Below, piece after piece: positions 17,530 to 29,150 of a stretch of 64,000 nucleotides of DNA. The stretch lies in contig NC_013851.1 in assembly GCF_000025485.1 (NCBI RefSeq), forward strand, positions 3,344,001 through 3,408,000. The letters run 5' to 3'. The notes under the pieces are model-generated. The model did not search any database and was not told the origin of the DNA. It worked only from the letters and a program-made list of their open reading frames with translations. Position 1 is the first letter of the stretch; every line of letters starts with the position of its first letter. The position numbers were made by a program, and so were the translations under genes. Origin of the DNA: Allochromatium vinosum DSM 180. Lineage in GTDB: Bacteria > Pseudomonadota > Gammaproteobacteria > Chromatiales > Chromatiaceae.

Positions 17530-17892
17530 TCAGGACTGGAGCACCTTGCGCATGTGGCCGGCCTGCTTGAGCTCGTCGAGATAGGCGTTCCAGCGTTGCT
17601 CGTACTCGGCGCCGAGACGGTAGAGATAGTCCCAGGAATAGAGGCCGGTGTTGTGCTCGTCGTCGAAGTGCAGACAGACGGCATAGTTGCCGACCGGTTC
17701 GATGCGGTCGATGCCGACGTCCTCCTTGCCGACCTGGAGCACGCGCTCGTCCGGGCTATGACCCTGGACTTCCGCCGAGGGCGAATAGACGCGCAGATAT
17801 TCGCACGGCAGCTTGAAGCGGGTGCCGTCCTCGTAGGCGATTTCGAGCACGCGGGATTGACGGTGCAGATTCAACTCGATGGGTACTGGCAT
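17530..17892 (-). CDS. DUF971 protein (gamma-butyrobetaine hydroxylase-like N-domain)
   Basis: This 120-residue soluble protein consists of a single DUF971 domain, related to the N-terminal zinc-binding domain of gamma-butyrobetaine hydroxylase. The typical pattern is [30 protein letters not shown], followed by [21 protein letters not shown]. Free-standing members are widespread and their function is not settled; a role in iron-sulfur or redox protein maturation has been suggested for some. It lies 32 bases after hslU, a conserved neighbour arrangement, and before ubiE, so it may be read from the hslVU promoter. Confidence 0.88.
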   Translation of the reverse strand: MPVPIELNLHRQSRVLEIAYEDGTRFKLPCEYLRVYSPSAEVQGHSPDERVLQVGKEDVGIDRIEPVGNYAVCLHFDDEHNTGLYSWDYLYRLGAEYEQRWNAYLDELKQAGHMRKVLQS

Positions 17893-17924
17893 GATGTCTC
17901 GAATCCGTGGTCGGTGGTCTGAAA

Positions 17925-19253
17925 CTACAGGATGTAACGCGACAGATCCTCGTCGGCGGCGAGATCGGCCATGTTCTGGTCGACATAGGCGGCGTTGATG
18001 GTCACGGTCACGCGGTCGAGTTCGGTGGCGTTGTAGGAGACATCCTCCAGCAGCCGCTCCAGGACCGTGTGCAGACGCCGCGCGCCGATGTTCTCGGTCT
18101 TCTCGTTGACCTGCCAGGCGATCTCGGCGATACGGCGGATGCCGTCTTCGGTGAACTCCAGATTCACGCCCTCGGTGGCCAGCAGGGCTTTGTACTGGTC
18201 GGTGAGCGAGGCGTCCGGCTCGGTGAGGATGCGCACGAAGTCGTCCGTGCTCAGGGCTTTCAGCTCGACCCGGATCGGCAGTCGACCCTGGAGTTCGGGG
18301 ATCAGGTCCGAGGGCTTGGACAGATGGAAGGCGCCCGAGGCGATGAACAGGATATGGTCGGTGCGCACGGCGCCATGCTTGGTCGAGACGGTACTGCCCT
18401 CGACCAGCGGCAGCAGGTCGCGCTGCACGCCTTCGCGCGAGACATCGACGCCGCTGGTGCCTTCGCGCTTGGCCACCTTGTCGATCTCGTCGATGAAGAC
18501 GATGCCGTTCTGCTCGACGTTCTCTAGTGCGCGCAGCTTCATCTCTTCGTCGTTGACGCGCTTGGCCGCTTCCTCGTCCTTGAGCAGCTTGCGCGCGTCG
18601 CGGATGCGCAGCTTGCGCCGTTTCGTCCGGCTCTGACCGAGATTCTGGAACAACCCCTGGAGCTGGTTCGACATCTCTTCCATGCCGGGCGGGGCCATGA
18701 TCTCGACCCCGAGTGGTGCGGCCGAGACCTGGATCTCGATCTCGCGGTCGTCCATGTCGCCGGAGCGCAGTTTGGTGCGCAGTTTTTCGCGCGTGGCCGA
18801 GCTGACCGTCGAGCGGCTGTCTTCCTCGAAGTCGGACGGCGGCGGCAGCAGCACGTCGAGAATGCGCTCCTCGGCGGCCGCCTCGGCCAGATCGGCGAGC
18901 TTGGCCATCTCCTGCTCACGCGCCATCTTCACGCCGATGTCGGCCAGATCGCGGATGATCGAATCGACCTCGCGTCCGACATAGCCGACTTCGGTGAACT
19001 TGGTCGCCTCGACCTTGATGAAGGGCGCGTTGGCGAGCTTGGCCAGCCGGCGGGCGATCTCGGTCTTGCCCACACCGGTCGGGCCGATCATGAGGATGTT
19101 CTTGGGCGTGATCTCGGAGCGCATCGGCTCTTCGATCTGGGCGCGGCGCCAGCGGTTGCGCAGCGCGATGGCCACGGCGCGCTTGGCGTCGCTCTGGCCG
19201 ACGATGTGTTTGTCGAGTTCGGCGACGATGCGTTGGGGGGTGATTTCAGACAT
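17925..19253 (-). CDS. hslU: ATP-dependent protease ATPase subunit HslU
   Basis: The 442-residue AAA+ unfoldase has Walker [10 protein letters not shown], Walker [11 protein letters not shown] and the family start [16 protein letters not shown]. The intermediate (I) domain lies roughly between residues 110 and 230. The C-terminal DLSRYIL tail docks into the HslV pockets. HslU hexamers unfold proteins and feed them to the HslV peptidase. The gene follows hslV after 90 bases. No clear heat-shock (sigma-32) promoter was found by eye. Confidence 0.98.
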   Translation of the reverse strand: MSEITPQRIVAELDKHIVGQSDAKRAVAIALRNRWRRAQIEEPMRSEITPKNILMIGPTGVGKTEIARRLAKLANAPFIKVEATKFTEVGYVGREVDSIIRDLADIGVKMAREQEMAKLADLAEAAAEERILDVLLPPPSDFEEDSRSTVSSATREKLRTKLRSGDMDDREIEIQVSAAPLGVEIMAPPGMEEMSNQLQGLFQNLGQSRTKRRKLRIRDARKLLKDEEAAKRVNDEEMKLRALENVEQNGIVFIDEIDKVAKREGTSGVDVSREGVQRDLLPLVEGSTVSTKHGAVRTDHILFIASGAFHLSKPSDLIPELQGRLPIRVELKALSTDDFVRILTEPDASLTDQYKALLATEGVNLEFTEDGIRRIAEIAWQVNEKTENIGARRLHTVLERLLEDVSYNATELDRVTVTINAAYVDQNMADLAADEDLSRYIL

Positions 19254-19343
19254 GGAAGCTGCTGGTCGATTGGGCCGGCCGGGGATTGTCGGTTGTCGTC
19301 AGTGTGAACACACGGATTTGGGCGACGGCTGGAGCGGATCCGG

Positions 19344-19892
<549 letters not shown>

Positions 19893-19976
19893 TGAACTTG
19901 ACTGCCGAACGCTGGACTGCGGACATCTTAATCGAAAAGCGCCGCGACCCCGAAACGCCATCGTTGGCGAACAGCG

Positions 19977-20396
19977 CTACGAAGCGCGCCGATAGTCGGC
20001 TCGCGAGCCGGTCAGATCCCAGGCGAAGGTGCAGTCCAGATGCGACAGCACCGAGATCAGCCCGCTCTCGCCGTCTTCGATCATGACCGCCACCGGGGCA
20101 CGGCGTCCGAACTGCTTGTTGGCGCGCCGCACCCAGAGCTTGCGCATCTCGGGATTGCGCGGGAAATAGGTGTGGAGCGCCTGCTCGATGCGGTTCAGAT
20201 AGGCCACGCGCCGGTTGACCGCCGGGTCGTCGGGAAAGACGTCCTGATCGTGGAAGCGCCCGATGTGGCGCGCCTTGATCGTCTCCGGCAGTTGCAGGAG
20301 ACCGGCGATGTCGCGTGCGGCCAGTCCCCAGTCCTCCAGGAGCTGCATGGTGCGACGGGTCAGCCGCAGGCGTTCGTCGAGTGTGAGTTCGGTCAT
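19977..20396 (-). CDS. MbcA/ParS/Xre antitoxin-like protein (DUF2384 type), no toxin partner
   Basis: This 139-residue protein has an N-terminal helical region like a degenerate helix-turn-helix (AARDIAGLLQLPETIKARH). A C-terminal toxin-binding type domain follows: RVAYLNRIEQALHTYFP, MRKLWVRRANKQFGRRAPVAVMIEDGE. This is the pattern of Xre/MbcA/ParS antitoxins, which normally pair with RES-domain toxins. No RES or other toxin gene is adjacent: spoT lies 82 bases upstream and hslV 84 bases downstream, all on the same strand. It may be a domesticated regulator. The family call is fairly firm, the function is not. Confidence 0.75.
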   Translation of the reverse strand: MTELTLDERLRLTRRTMQLLEDWGLAARDIAGLLQLPETIKARHIGRFHDQDVFPDDPAVNRRVAYLNRIEQALHTYFPRNPEMRKLWVRRANKQFGRRAPVAVMIEDGESGLISVLSHLDCTFAWDLTGSRADYRRAS

Positions 20397-20478
20397 GGGC
20401 AGCCTCTCGATCCGGATTGTTGCGGTCGTGGACGCGATTCAAGCGTTGAAATGGCGTCGATATGACCGGGTTCCAAGC

Positions 20479-22797
20479 TCAGGATCGCGTGATGCGCATG
20501 ATGCGGTCGACCGGCGGGATGAGCCGCACCCGGCGCATGATGCGCGCGAGATGATGGCGGCTCTTGACCAGGATGCGGAATTCGAGATCCGTCATCACAC
20601 CATCCTTCTCGATGGTCTGGACGTTCTCGATGTTGGAGCCGAGTTCGGCGATCGCCCCGGCGATCACGGCCAGCACGCCGCGCCGATTGCTGACCTCGAC
20701 CCGGATCTCGGTGGCGAACTCGCCCTCGGGTTCCCTGGACCACTCGACATCGAGCCGCTTGTCGCGCTTGCCTTCCAGCCCGCCGAGATTACGGCACTCG
20801 GCGCGATGGACCACGATGCCGCGCCCCGGACTGAAGACGGCCGTGATGGCATCGCCCGGAATCGGGCGGCAGCAGCCCGCGAAGTTGACCACCATGCCCT
20901 CGGTGCCCCGGATGGCGAGCCGGTGCGGATGCACGTCCCGATCGCCCCGTTCAGCGGCAGGCGCGTCGGACTCCTCGCCCTCGATACCCGCCAGACGCCG
21001 CGCGATCAGCGGCGCCAGCCGGTTGCCCAGACCGATCTCGCCGAACAGATCCTCCAGGCTCCCCAGACCCGTTTCCTCCAGATAGGCCGCCAGACGCAGG
21101 GGCTCGAGCGTCTCGACCTCAGCGCCCAGCGGGGTCAGTTCGGCGTTCAGCAGCCGTCGACCAAGCGCCTGGGCCTCGCGCTGCTTGATGTTCTTGAGGT
21201 GTCCGCGGATGTTGACGCGCGCCTTGGCCGTGACTACGAAGTTCAGCCAGCCCGGATTGGGCCGCGCGCCGGGCGCGGTGATGATCTCGACCGTCTGACC
21301 ATTGCGCAGCGGCGTGCTCAGCGGCGCCATGCGCCGGTCGATGCGCGCGGCCACGCAGGTGTTGCCCACGTCAGAGTGGATGGCATAGGCGAAGTCGACC
21401 ACGGTCGCGCCGCGCTTGAGCGAGTGAATGCGCCCCTTGGGCGTGAAGACATAGACCTCGCCGGGAAACAGATCGACCTTGACGTGCTCCAGGAACTCGA
21501 CCGAATTGCCCGCGTCGCGCTGCATCTCCAGCAGGTTCTGCAACCAGTCGGCGGCGAGCGCGGCCGGATTGGCGGTGGAGGACTGGACGCCGTTCTTGTA
21601 CATCCAGTGCGCGGCGATCCCGGACTCGGCCAGGCGCTGCATGTCCTCGGTGCGGATCTGGATCTCGATCTGGATGCCCTGGGGGCCGATCAGGGCGGTG
21701 TGGAGGGATTGATAGCCGTTGGCCTTGGGGATGGCGATGTAGTCCTTGAAGCGTCCGGGGACCGGCTTGTAGAGATTGTGGACCAGTCCCAGTACCCGAT
21801 AACAGGTATCGACCCGATCGACCGTCACCCGGAAGGCGAAGACATCGGCCAGTTCGGAGAAGCCGCGCGACTTGTCGCGCATCTTGCGATAGATGCCATA
21901 GAGATGTTTCTGACGCCCCTCGACCCGGCCCTCGATGTCCTCCTGCTGCAAGGCATGGCGCAGCGCCGTCTCGACCAGACCGATCATCTCGACCCGCGCC
22001 CCGCCGCCGCGTCCCTGGAGCGCACGCTGGATGACCCGTCGTCGCCACGGCCAGTAGTGCGCAAAGCCCAGATCCTCCAGCTCGATGCGGATCCAGTTGA
22101 TCCCGAGCCGATTGGCGATGGGAGCGAAGATGTCGAGCGTCTCGCGCGAGATGCGCCGGCAGGCTTCCGGACTCATCGAGTCGAGCGTGCGCATGTTGTG
22201 CAGCCGGTCGGCGAGCTTGATCAGGATGACGCGGATGTCGCGCGTCATCGCCAGCAGCATCTTCTGCAGGCTCGCGGCCTGCGCCTCGGCGCGCGACTTG
22301 AAGTCGAGCTTGGTGAGCTTGCTGACCCCATCGACCAGCTCGGCGACCTCCTCGCTGAAGGTCTCGGCCAACTGCGCTTTGTCGACCGGGGTGTCCTCGA
22401 TGACGTCGTGCAGCAACGCGGCGATCAGACATTGGTAGTCCATGCGCATCTCGGCCAGGATGCGCGCGACCGCCAGCGGGTGATAGATATAGGGCTCGCC
22501 CGACTTGCGCTTCTGGCCCTCGTGCGCCTCGGCGCCGAACAGATAGGCGTGGTAGCACTCGCTGATCTGCTCGGGCGGCAGATAGCTCTCCAGATAGGCG
22601 CAGAAATCGCTGATCAGATAGCGCGTATCACCGGCGGGACTGAGCGGTTCGACAGGCGGCGTCCAGTCCGATGGTTTGAGTGCCTGAACTTTTTGGGCGG
22701 GCGCGTCCGAGCCGGCCGCGCCCGACTCGGGCCGCGCGGCCGGACGTCTGTCGGCGGTGGCCTCGTCAGTCCTTGGCATCCTTTCCGGATTCCGCAT
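20479..22797 (-). CDS. spoT: Bifunctional (p)ppGpp synthetase/hydrolase SpoT
   Basis: The frame encodes up to 772 residues. An internal ATG at 22779 is a possible start, and the first 65 residues are poorly conserved. The HD hydrolase domain is intact ([10 protein letters not shown]). The synthetase domain ([26 protein letters not shown]), TGS domain ([16 protein letters not shown]) and C-terminal ACT domain follow in order. It makes and degrades the alarmone (p)ppGpp in response to starvation. The start overlaps the rpoZ end by 32 bases, matching the conserved gmk-rpoZ-spoT operon. Confidence 0.96.
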   Translation of the reverse strand: MRNPERMPRTDEATADRRPAARPESGAAGSDAPAQKVQALKPSDWTPPVEPLSPAGDTRYLISDFCAYLESYLPPEQISECYHAYLFGAEAHEGQKRKSGEPYIYHPLAVARILAEMRMDYQCLIAALLHDVIEDTPVDKAQLAETFSEEVAELVDGVSKLTKLDFKSRAEAQAASLQKMLLAMTRDIRVILIKLADRLHNMRTLDSMSPEACRRISRETLDIFAPIANRLGINWIRIELEDLGFAHYWPWRRRVIQRALQGRGGGARVEMIGLVETALRHALQQEDIEGRVEGRQKHLYGIYRKMRDKSRGFSELADVFAFRVTVDRVDTCYRVLGLVHNLYKPVPGRFKDYIAIPKANGYQSLHTALIGPQGIQIEIQIRTEDMQRLAESGIAAHWMYKNGVQSSTANPAALAADWLQNLLEMQRDAGNSVEFLEHVKVDLFPGEVYVFTPKGRIHSLKRGATVVDFAYAIHSDVGNTCVAARIDRRMAPLSTPLRNGQTVEIITAPGARPNPGWLNFVVTAKARVNIRGHLKNIKQREAQALGRRLLNAELTPLGAEVETLEPLRLAAYLEETGLGSLEDLFGEIGLGNRLAPLIARRLAGIEGEESDAPAAERGDRDVHPHRLAIRGTEGMVVNFAGCCRPIPGDAITAVFSPGRGIVVHRAECRNLGGLEGKRDKRLDVEWSREPEGEFATEIRVEVSNRRGVLAVIAGAIAELGSNIENVQTIEKDGVMTDLEFRILVKSRHHLARIMRRVRLIPPVDRIMRITRS

Positions 22798-23080
22798 CGT
22801 CGGCCTCGGGCGTGGCGGCGGCGGCGAATTCCTGAGCCAGCGCCTGTTCCAGAGCCGCCGCCGTGTCGTCCATTTCGCGCTGGGCTTCCTGGATCATGGC
22901 GTTGGTGATCTTGCCGGCGGCGATCTCGCGCAGGGCCAGGACCGTCGGCTTGTCGTTCTCCGGCGCCAGCAGCGGCTCGACGCCATTGGCCAGTTGGCGT
23001 GCGCGCTTGGTGGCGAGCAGAACCAGATCGAAACGGTTGTCGACGTGTGCGAGGCAATCCTCGACCGTGATGCGGGCCAT
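22766..23080 (-). CDS. rpoZ: RNA polymerase omega subunit
   Basis: This 104-residue protein begins [20 protein letters not shown], the family signature, and includes [12 protein letters not shown]. Omega binds the beta-prime subunit, assists RNA polymerase assembly and contributes to the ppGpp binding site. Its acidic C-terminal tail is rich in alanine and aspartate. The gene lies 11 bases after gmk and overlaps spoT, linking the alarmone enzyme with part of its target. Confidence 0.97.
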   Translation of the reverse strand: MARITVEDCLAHVDNRFDLVLLATKRARQLANGVEPLLAPENDKPTVLALREIAAGKITNAMIQEAQREMDDTAAALEQALAQEFAAAATPEADDAESGKDAKD

Positions 23081-23091
23081 GGTGGTCTCCT

Positions 23092-23733
23092 TTAAATAGT
23101 GGATTCGATAGGGTCGAGCAACGTCGCCAGACGCGGGCGCTGATACGCCAGCCGTTGGCGCTCGGCGGTGACGATCGCCGCCAGCGCCGCGAGCGCGGTC
23201 TCGAAGCAGTCGTTGACGACCAGATAACTGTATTCGGCGAAATGCGCCAGCTCGTCGCGGGCCTGGGCCATGCGGCGGGCGATCACGTCATCGCTGTCGG
23301 TACCGCGCCCGCGCAGACGGCGTTCGAGTTCCTCGATGCTCGGCGGCAGCACGAAGAGTCCGATCGCCTCAGGAAAGTGCTCACGCACCTGGCGCGCGCC
23401 CTGCCAGTCGATCTCCAGGAGCACGTCCTGACCGGCGTCGAGACAGCGGCGCACGTCGGCGGCGCGGGTGCCGTACAGATTGCCGAAGACCTCGGCGTGT
23501 TCCAGGAAGGCGCCCTCGCCGATCTCGCGCTCGAAGCGTTCGCGATCGAGGAAATGGTAGTGGACGCCGTCCTGCTCACCTTCGCGCGCCGGGCGCGTGG
23601 TGCAGGAGACCGAGAGCGCCAGCCCCGGATCGCGTTCGACCAGCGCCTTGACCAGACTGGTCTTGCCCGCCCCCGATGGGGCCGAGACGATGAATAGAAG
23701 CCCCGCAGGCTCGGATCGGGATAGGTCGTTCAT
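23092..23733 (-). CDS. gmk: Guanylate kinase
   Basis: The start at 23733 gives 213 residues and a 4-base overlap with the yicC stop, so it is preferred over the longer frame. The P-loop [11 protein letters not shown], the GMP-binding [19 protein letters not shown] and the lid region [17 protein letters not shown] are all present. It phosphorylates GMP to GDP using ATP. It lies in the yicC-gmk-rpoZ-spoT run. Confidence 0.97.
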   Translation of the reverse strand: MNDLSRSEPAGLLFIVSAPSGAGKTSLVKALVERDPGLALSVSCTTRPAREGEQDGVHYHFLDRERFEREIGEGAFLEHAEVFGNLYGTRAADVRRCLDAGQDVLLEIDWQGARQVREHFPEAIGLFVLPPSIEELERRLRGRGTDSDDVIARRMAQARDELAHFAEYSYLVVNDCFETALAALAAIVTAERQRLAYQRPRLATLLDPIESTI

Positions 23734-24596
23734 TCGAGATTCTGTACCTGCTCGCGCATCTGTTCGATCAAGACCTTCATCTCGACCGCCTCGCGGGTGA
23801 CGGCGACATCGGCCGACTTGGAGCCGAGCGTGTTGGCCTCGCGGTTGAGTTCCTGCATCAGAAAATCGAGCCGGCGTCCGACCGGTTCGTCGCGGTTCAG
23901 GACGTCGAGCACTTCCTCGATATGGGCGCCGAGCCGGTCGAGTTCCTCGTCGACGTCGAGCCGAGCGGCGACCAGGGCGATCTCCTGTTCCAGCCGGGTC
24001 GGGTCGAGTTCGGCGCGCAGTTCGGTCAGACGATCTGCGATACGTTGACGCACACCGGCCAGCACCTCGGGCAGACGCTCGCGTACCCGCGCCGCACTCT
24101 CGCCCAGACGCTCGCAACGCTCGCGCAGCAGTTGGGCCAGGCGTGCGCCCTCGCGCGCGCGCGTCTCCAGCAGCGAATCCAGCGCCTGTTCGAGTAGCGC
24201 CAGCGCCTCAGTGCCGAGTCGGTCGAGATCGGGTTCGGTCTCCTGCACCACGCCCGGCCAGCGCAGCAGATCGAACGGGGTCGGCTCTTGGGCGCGGCCG
24301 GTCAGCGCACCGAGTTCGCGCCCGGCGGCCAGCAGCTGCTCGACGAAGGACCGGTTGATCCGGATCGCATTCGCCGCGCCCACCGCCGGCACATAGCGCA
24401 GGGTGCAGTCGACCTTGCCGCGCTGAAGACGCGCCGCCAGACGGTTGCGCACCTGGGTGTCGAGTCCGCGCAACTCATCGGGCAAGCGGATGTGAGGCTC
24501 CAGGAAGCGGTGATTGACCGTGCGCACTTCCCAGGTCAATTCACCAACATCGCCCGTCCGCGACTCGCGGGCGAAGGCCGTCATACTCTTGATCAT
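23730..24596 (-). CDS. yicC: YicC family endoribonuclease
   Basis: The start at 24596 (MIKSMTAFAR) matches the conserved N-terminus; an in-frame start at 24647 is less likely. The 288-residue protein has the YicC N-domain (VRTVNHRFLEPHIRLP) and the C-terminal DUF1732 region with DFLMQELNREANTLGSKS. E. coli YicC is a stress-related endoribonuclease. Its ATGA overlap with gmk puts it first in the gmk-rpoZ-spoT operon. The divergent kinase gene starts 163 bases away. Confidence 0.95.
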   Translation of the reverse strand: MIKSMTAFARESRTGDVGELTWEVRTVNHRFLEPHIRLPDELRGLDTQVRNRLAARLQRGKVDCTLRYVPAVGAANAIRINRSFVEQLLAAGRELGALTGRAQEPTPFDLLRWPGVVQETEPDLDRLGTEALALLEQALDSLLETRAREGARLAQLLRERCERLGESAARVRERLPEVLAGVRQRIADRLTELRAELDPTRLEQEIALVAARLDVDEELDRLGAHIEEVLDVLNRDEPVGRRLDFLMQELNREANTLGSKSADVAVTREAVEMKVLIEQMREQVQNLE

Positions 24597-24759
24597 TGGT
24601 TCAGGGGCGTCTCTTGAGGGCGGGGAGCCTGTCTCGGCCGGCGGCAAAACAGCGGACGAATCGCTGCCGACCCGGCCAGACAGGGTTTATCATAAATCAG
24701 AAACGCAGTATACCGCTCGCACCCCGTCAACGTCCGCGTGGAGATCCATCGTCCCGATC

Positions 24760-25674
24760 ATGGCCGCCGCACGAGAGACGCTCCCACCGGGCGCCCAGGT
24801 GGGCACCTACCGCATCGTCAAGCCAATCGCCAAGGGCGGCTTCAGCCTCATCTATCTGGCGACCGATGACGACAGCGGCGAGGAAGTGGTCATCAAGGAG
24901 TACATGCCCAAGAAGCTCGCGCGCCGCGATCGTGACCGGCGCGTGGTGCCGGCAGGCATCGAATATGCCGAGAGCCTCCATCACGGACGCAAGCTGTTCT
25001 TCCAGGAGGTCAAGGCGCTGGCGTCGCTGAAACATCCCAACATCGTGCGGGTGCTCGCCTTTTTCCTGGCCAACGACACCGGCTACATGGTGATGCCCAA
25101 CGAGCGCGGACGCAATCTGGGGGCCTATCTGCACGAGCGCAAGGGGGGACTGAGCACCTCCTTCATCCTGGAGGTCTTCATCCCGGTGCTGGACGCGCTG
25201 GCGCTGCTGCACCGGCGCTCCATGGTCCATCTCGACGTCAAGCCCGGCAACATCCATCTGCGCCACGGCAACATGCCCCTGTTGCTGGATCTGGGCGCGG
25301 TCCATCCGCTCAATCGCGGTCGATCGCGCGGCGGGCAGGTCATCACCGCCGGCTATTCGCCGGTCGAGCAGTATTTCCGTGCCGGTCAGGTCGGTCCCTG
25401 GACCGATGTCTACGCCGTCGGCGCCAGTATTCGCACCTGCATGGACGGCCGCACGCCCCAGCCGGCGCCGGAGCGTCAGAAGGAGGACAAGGTGGTGCCG
25501 GCCGTCGAGGCGCTCAAGGACCGCTATCCCGAGTTCCTGCTCAAGGCCGTCGACTGGTCGATGTCGATGGACGCGGACAAGCGCCCCCAGGATGCCGAGG
25601 AACTGCTGGTGGCGCTCCTGCCGCATCTCGACGACCCGCATCTGGCGCGCATGCGCGAGGGAGCGGCCGACTGA
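24760..25674 (+). CDS. Hanks-type serine/threonine protein kinase
   Basis: The start at ATG 24760 gives 304 residues, essentially a bare kinase domain. It has the glycine loop AKGGFSLIY (24-32), Lys46 in VVIKEYMP, the catalytic loop HLDVKPGN (Asp159, Lys161, Asn164) and the metal site as DLG (177-179) rather than DFG. The activation region GYSPVEQY resembles bacterial kinases of the PpkA/Stk type. No membrane helix or sensory domain is visible, so it is probably cytosolic. No phosphatase gene is adjacent. It is divergent from yicC and followed by ppc. Confidence 0.88.
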   Translation: MAAARETLPPGAQVGTYRIVKPIAKGGFSLIYLATDDDSGEEVVIKEYMPKKLARRDRDRRVVPAGIEYAESLHHGRKLFFQEVKALASLKHPNIVRVLAFFLANDTGYMVMPNERGRNLGAYLHERKGGLSTSFILEVFIPVLDALALLHRRSMVHLDVKPGNIHLRHGNMPLLLDLGAVHPLNRGRSRGGQVITAGYSPVEQYFRAGQVGPWTDVYAVGASIRTCMDGRTPQPAPERQKEDKVVPAVEALKDRYPEFLLKAVDWSMSMDADKRPQDAEELLVALLPHLDDPHLARMREGAAD

Positions 25675-25808
25675 GCCGCACTCGGCGGAGTGTCGCGCCG
25701 AACGTTCGAGCGGCGCACCCGGACGCAGTCTTTTGGCGACAGGGACAGGCTCGCGGTAGTATCCACGGCATTTCCGGCTCCCCTTCCGCCACCGAACCTG
25801 GATTCCTG

Positions 25809-28601
25809 ATGAACGAACATCCTCAAGCCCAGACGCTGGAGCGCGACATCCAGCTCTATACCGCCCTGCTGGGCGAGGTTCTGCGCGAGCACAGTCGCAA
25901 GCGCGTGCTGGTGGTCGTGGAGCGTCTGCGCGACGGTTTCATGCAACTGCGCGAGCAGGAAGATCCCGAGCTGCGCGAGAAGCTGATGAAGCGCATCCAG
26001 AGCCTCGACCCCCAGACGCTCGCCGAGGTCATCCGCGCCTTCACGCTCTATTTCGGGCTGGTGAACGTCGCCGAGGAGCTGAACGCGCATCTGGCGCGCA
26101 TGGACGTAATCGCCGCCGGCGAGCGGCTGTGGGTCGGCTCGTTCGACGACACGGTGCGCCAGTTCAAGGAGGACGGCGTCAGTCCCGAGCACTTTCAGAG
26201 CCTGCTGGAGCACCTGATCTATCTGCCGGTCTTCACCGCCCATCCGACCGAGGCGCGCCGCCGGACCATCTCCGAGACCTTCCGGCGCATCTTCCTTGCC
26301 GGACAGGATCTGCACCGGCTCAAGCTCAACGAGGAGGAGCTGGAGGACAAGCTCCAGGAGATCCTGACCCAGATCCAGATCCTGTGGAAGACCGACGAGG
26401 TGCGCGTCCACAAGCCGCAGGTGACCGACGAGATCCGGCGCGGACTGCATTTCTTCCGCGAGTCGCTGTTCGAAGCCGTGCCCAGGGTCTATCGCTTCCT
26501 GGAGAAGGCGGTGCGGCGCAACTATGGCGCCGGCTGCGGCATCCGGGTGCCGAGTTTCATCCGCTTCGGTTCCTGGATCGGCGGCGACCGCGACGGCAAT
26601 CCCTTCGTCAAGCCCGAGACCACCGAGCTGGCGGTGCGCATGCACGCCGAGCTGATCCTGGAGGCTTATCTGGAGCGGCTCCAGGATCTGAGCCGGATGC
26701 TCAGCCATTCGAGCGCGCTCTGTCAGCCCTCGCCGGCCTTCCTCGACAGTCTCGACGCCGACGAGGAATACTGGGTCGGGGTCATGGGTCAGCGTCAGCG
26801 GCGTTTTCTCTATGAGCCGTATCGACGCAAGCTGACGATGATGGGGCATCGGCTCCAGGCCAATCTCGACCGGATTCGTCGGCGCATGGAGGGACTCAGC
26901 GACGATGGATTGCCGGACGGCTATGCCGGCGCGGCCGATTTCCTGGCCGATCTCATGCTGATCCGCGACTCGCTCATCCATCATGGTGACGCCAGCGCCG
27001 CCGACGGCCCCTTGCAGGATCTGATCCGGCTGGCCGAGACCTTCGGCTTCCATCTGGTCCATCTCGACATCCGTCAGGAGTCGACCCGTCACACCCAGGC
27101 CGTCACCGAACTCTTCGCGCGCCAGCCCGGCGCACCCTTCTATCAGGCGTTCAACGAAGAACAGCGGCTGATGGCGCTCGCCGAGGCCATCGCCCATCCG
27201 CATCCCTTCATCATCGACAAGGCCACGCTCACCCCGGAGACGCGCGAGACGCTGGAGACCTTCGAGGTCATCGCCCGGATGCGCGCCGAGGTCGGCGAGC
27301 GGGTGTTCGGTCAGTACGTCATTTCGATGACCCATGCCGCCAGTCATGTGATGGAGGTGATGCTGCTGGCGCGTCTGGCCGGGCTGGTCGGCGTCGACAA
27401 CCGGGGCTGGTTCTGCACGCTCCAGGTCTCGCCGCTGTTCGAGACCATCGAGGATCTGAGCCACATCGATCGGGTGATGAGCACGCTGTTCGATGATCCG
27501 ACCTATCTGGCGCTGCTGCGCGCCTCGGGCAATCAGCAGGAGGTGATGCTCGGGTATTCCGACTCGTGCAAGGACGGCGGCATCCTGGCGTCGAGCTGGA
27601 AGCTGTTCGAGGCGCAGAAGAAGGTCATCGCACTGGCCGACGATCGGGGCGTGGCCTGTCGGCTGTTCCATGGACGCGGCGGTACGGTCGGACGCGGCGG
27701 CGGCCCGACCCATGAAGCCATCCTCGCTCAGCCGGTCGATACCGTGCATGGTCAGATCAAGTTCACCGAACAGGGCGAGGTGCTGTCCTACCGTTATGCC
27801 AATCCGGAGACGGCGCGCTATGAGCTGACCATGGGCATCAGCGGACTGATCAAGGCCAGCCGCTGTCTGATCGAGCCGCCTGAGCCGGAACGCAACGACT
27901 ATCTGGCGATCATGGACGAGCTGGCGCGTCACGGCGAGGCGGCCTATCGCGGCCTGGTGCGCGATACCGAAGGGTTCCTCGATTATTTCTACGAATGCAC
28001 GCCGCTCGACGGCATTGCGCTTTTGAACATCGGCTCGCGTCCGGCGCATCGCAAGAAGGCCGACCGGTCGCTGGCGTCGATCCGTGCCATTCCCTGGGTG
28101 TTCGGCTGGGGTCAGGCGCGCGTGACGCTGCCGGCCTGGTTCAGCATCGGTCAGGCCATCGAGCGTTATCGCGGCCATGATGTCGAACGGCTGGCCAAGC
28201 TCCAGCGCATGTATCAGGAGTGGCCCTATTTCCGCGCGCTGCTCTCCAATACGCAGATGTCGCTGTTCAAGGCCGAGATGCACATCGCGCGCGAATATCT
28301 GCGCCTGGCCGAGGACCGCGAGCGTGCGGCTCAGATTCTGGGGCTGATCGAGGAGGAGTATCAGCGGACGCTGGTCCAGGTGCTCAACGTCGCCGGCCTG
28401 CTCGCGCTCATGGACGAGACCCCGGAGCTGCGCCATTCGCTCGCGCGGCGCAATCTCTATCTGGACCCGTTGAACCATATCCAGGTCGCGCTACTGGAGC
28501 GCTATCGCTCGGAGGAGGACGAGGCCAAACGCGAGGAATGGCTCGATCCGCTGCTGCGCTCGATCAATGCGCTGTCGGCGGGGATGCGGAATACCGGATG
28601 A
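25809..28601 (+). CDS. ppc: Phosphoenolpyruvate carboxylase
   Basis: The 930-residue enzyme adds bicarbonate to PEP to give oxaloacetate, refilling the TCA cycle. Catalytic His145 lies in [22 protein letters not shown] and the [14 protein letters not shown] loop are intact, and the chain ends with the conserved C-terminal RNTG (usually QNTG). Length and motif order are those of normal bacterial PEPC. It stands as a single gene, with 46 bases to the lipoprotein gene. Confidence 0.98.
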   Translation: MNEHPQAQTLERDIQLYTALLGEVLREHSRKRVLVVVERLRDGFMQLREQEDPELREKLMKRIQSLDPQTLAEVIRAFTLYFGLVNVAEELNAHLARMDVIAAGERLWVGSFDDTVRQFKEDGVSPEHFQSLLEHLIYLPVFTAHPTEARRRTISETFRRIFLAGQDLHRLKLNEEELEDKLQEILTQIQILWKTDEVRVHKPQVTDEIRRGLHFFRESLFEAVPRVYRFLEKAVRRNYGAGCGIRVPSFIRFGSWIGGDRDGNPFVKPETTELAVRMHAELILEAYLERLQDLSRMLSHSSALCQPSPAFLDSLDADEEYWVGVMGQRQRRFLYEPYRRKLTMMGHRLQANLDRIRRRMEGLSDDGLPDGYAGAADFLADLMLIRDSLIHHGDASAADGPLQDLIRLAETFGFHLVHLDIRQESTRHTQAVTELFARQPGAPFYQAFNEEQRLMALAEAIAHPHPFIIDKATLTPETRETLETFEVIARMRAEVGERVFGQYVISMTHAASHVMEVMLLARLAGLVGVDNRGWFCTLQVSPLFETIEDLSHIDRVMSTLFDDPTYLALLRASGNQQEVMLGYSDSCKDGGILASSWKLFEAQKKVIALADDRGVACRLFHGRGGTVGRGGGPTHEAILAQPVDTVHGQIKFTEQGEVLSYRYANPETARYELTMGISGLIKASRCLIEPPEPERNDYLAIMDELARHGEAAYRGLVRDTEGFLDYFYECTPLDGIALLNIGSRPAHRKKADRSLASIRAIPWVFGWGQARVTLPAWFSIGQAIERYRGHDVERLAKLQRMYQEWPYFRALLSNTQMSLFKAEMHIAREYLRLAEDRERAAQILGLIEEEYQRTLVQVLNVAGLLALMDETPELRHSLARRNLYLDPLNHIQVALLERYRSEEDEAKREEWLDPLLRSINALSAGMRNTG

Positions 28602-28647
28602 AAGCGGTCTAAACTGACAGTCCGCTCTCAATGACTGGAGCCTTCAA

Positions 28648-29094
28648 ATGAATCTGTTATGGCGTCCGTTTCGCCTTCTGTCGCTGCTGTCCGTATCGCT
28701 CGCCGCGCTGTCGGCGGGCTGCTCCAATCCCGGCGAGGACGTTCGGGTCACGCTCTGCCGCGACATGGTGCGGGTGACGCTCGGCGGCGAGCCGAACTGG
28801 AGCGGCCAGAGCATCGAGCCGCGCCGCCAGTCGGAGGCCCTGGTCCGGCTGAGCTGGACGGGCGCCGACGGCCAGACCGAACAGGCGACCTGCCACTACC
28901 CGCACAATGCCGTCGAGAGCGATATGTTCACCGCCGCCGATCCGATGGCGGCCTATTCGACCTCGCCGACGCGCTTCGTGCTCGATGGACGCTCCATCGG
29001 CAATCCCAAGCTGGCGCGCGTGATCGGCCAGGCGATGCGTAAACAGGGTCGCGAGTTCGTCGATCGCGCCCGCGCAACCCTGGAAGGCCGATAG
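28648..29094 (+). CDS. Putative lipoprotein of unknown function
   Basis: This 148-residue protein has a typical lipoprotein signal: basic N-terminus, hydrophobic core and lipobox LSAGC, with Cys25 as the lipid anchor. The mature part, about 120 residues, contains two cysteines (in VTLCRDMVRVTLGG and ATCHYPHNAV) that could form a disulfide. I recognise no family. It lies 46 bases after ppc and may be co-transcribed with it. It ends near the convergent LysR gene. Confidence 0.75.
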   Translation: MNLLWRPFRLLSLLSVSLAALSAGCSNPGEDVRVTLCRDMVRVTLGGEPNWSGQSIEPRRQSEALVRLSWTGADGQTEQATCHYPHNAVESDMFTAADPMAAYSTSPTRFVLDGRSIGNPKLARVIGQAMRKQGREFVDRARATLEGR

Positions 29095-29150
29095 CCGCAC
29101 CGACACCCAGACCGCCCGCGACCTGATGGGACTCAAGGCCCGAGAATGAA

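Noticed and set aside
19893-19976. Heat-shock (sigma-32) promoter before hslV
   Set aside because: No CTTGAA and CCCCAT pair with suitable spacing was found in the 84-base gap.
20397-20478. A toxin gene next to the MbcA/ParS-like protein
   Set aside because: The flanking gaps of 82 and 84 bases are too short and the neighbours are clearly spoT and hslV.
20263-22908. An 881-codon plus-strand frame opposite spoT
   Set aside because: Shadow of spoT with no recognisable motifs; spoT has all its domains in the other strand.
25524-28478. A 984-codon minus-strand frame opposite ppc
   Set aside because: Artefact of GC-rich third positions in ppc; product is Leu, Gln, His and Arg rich without domains.
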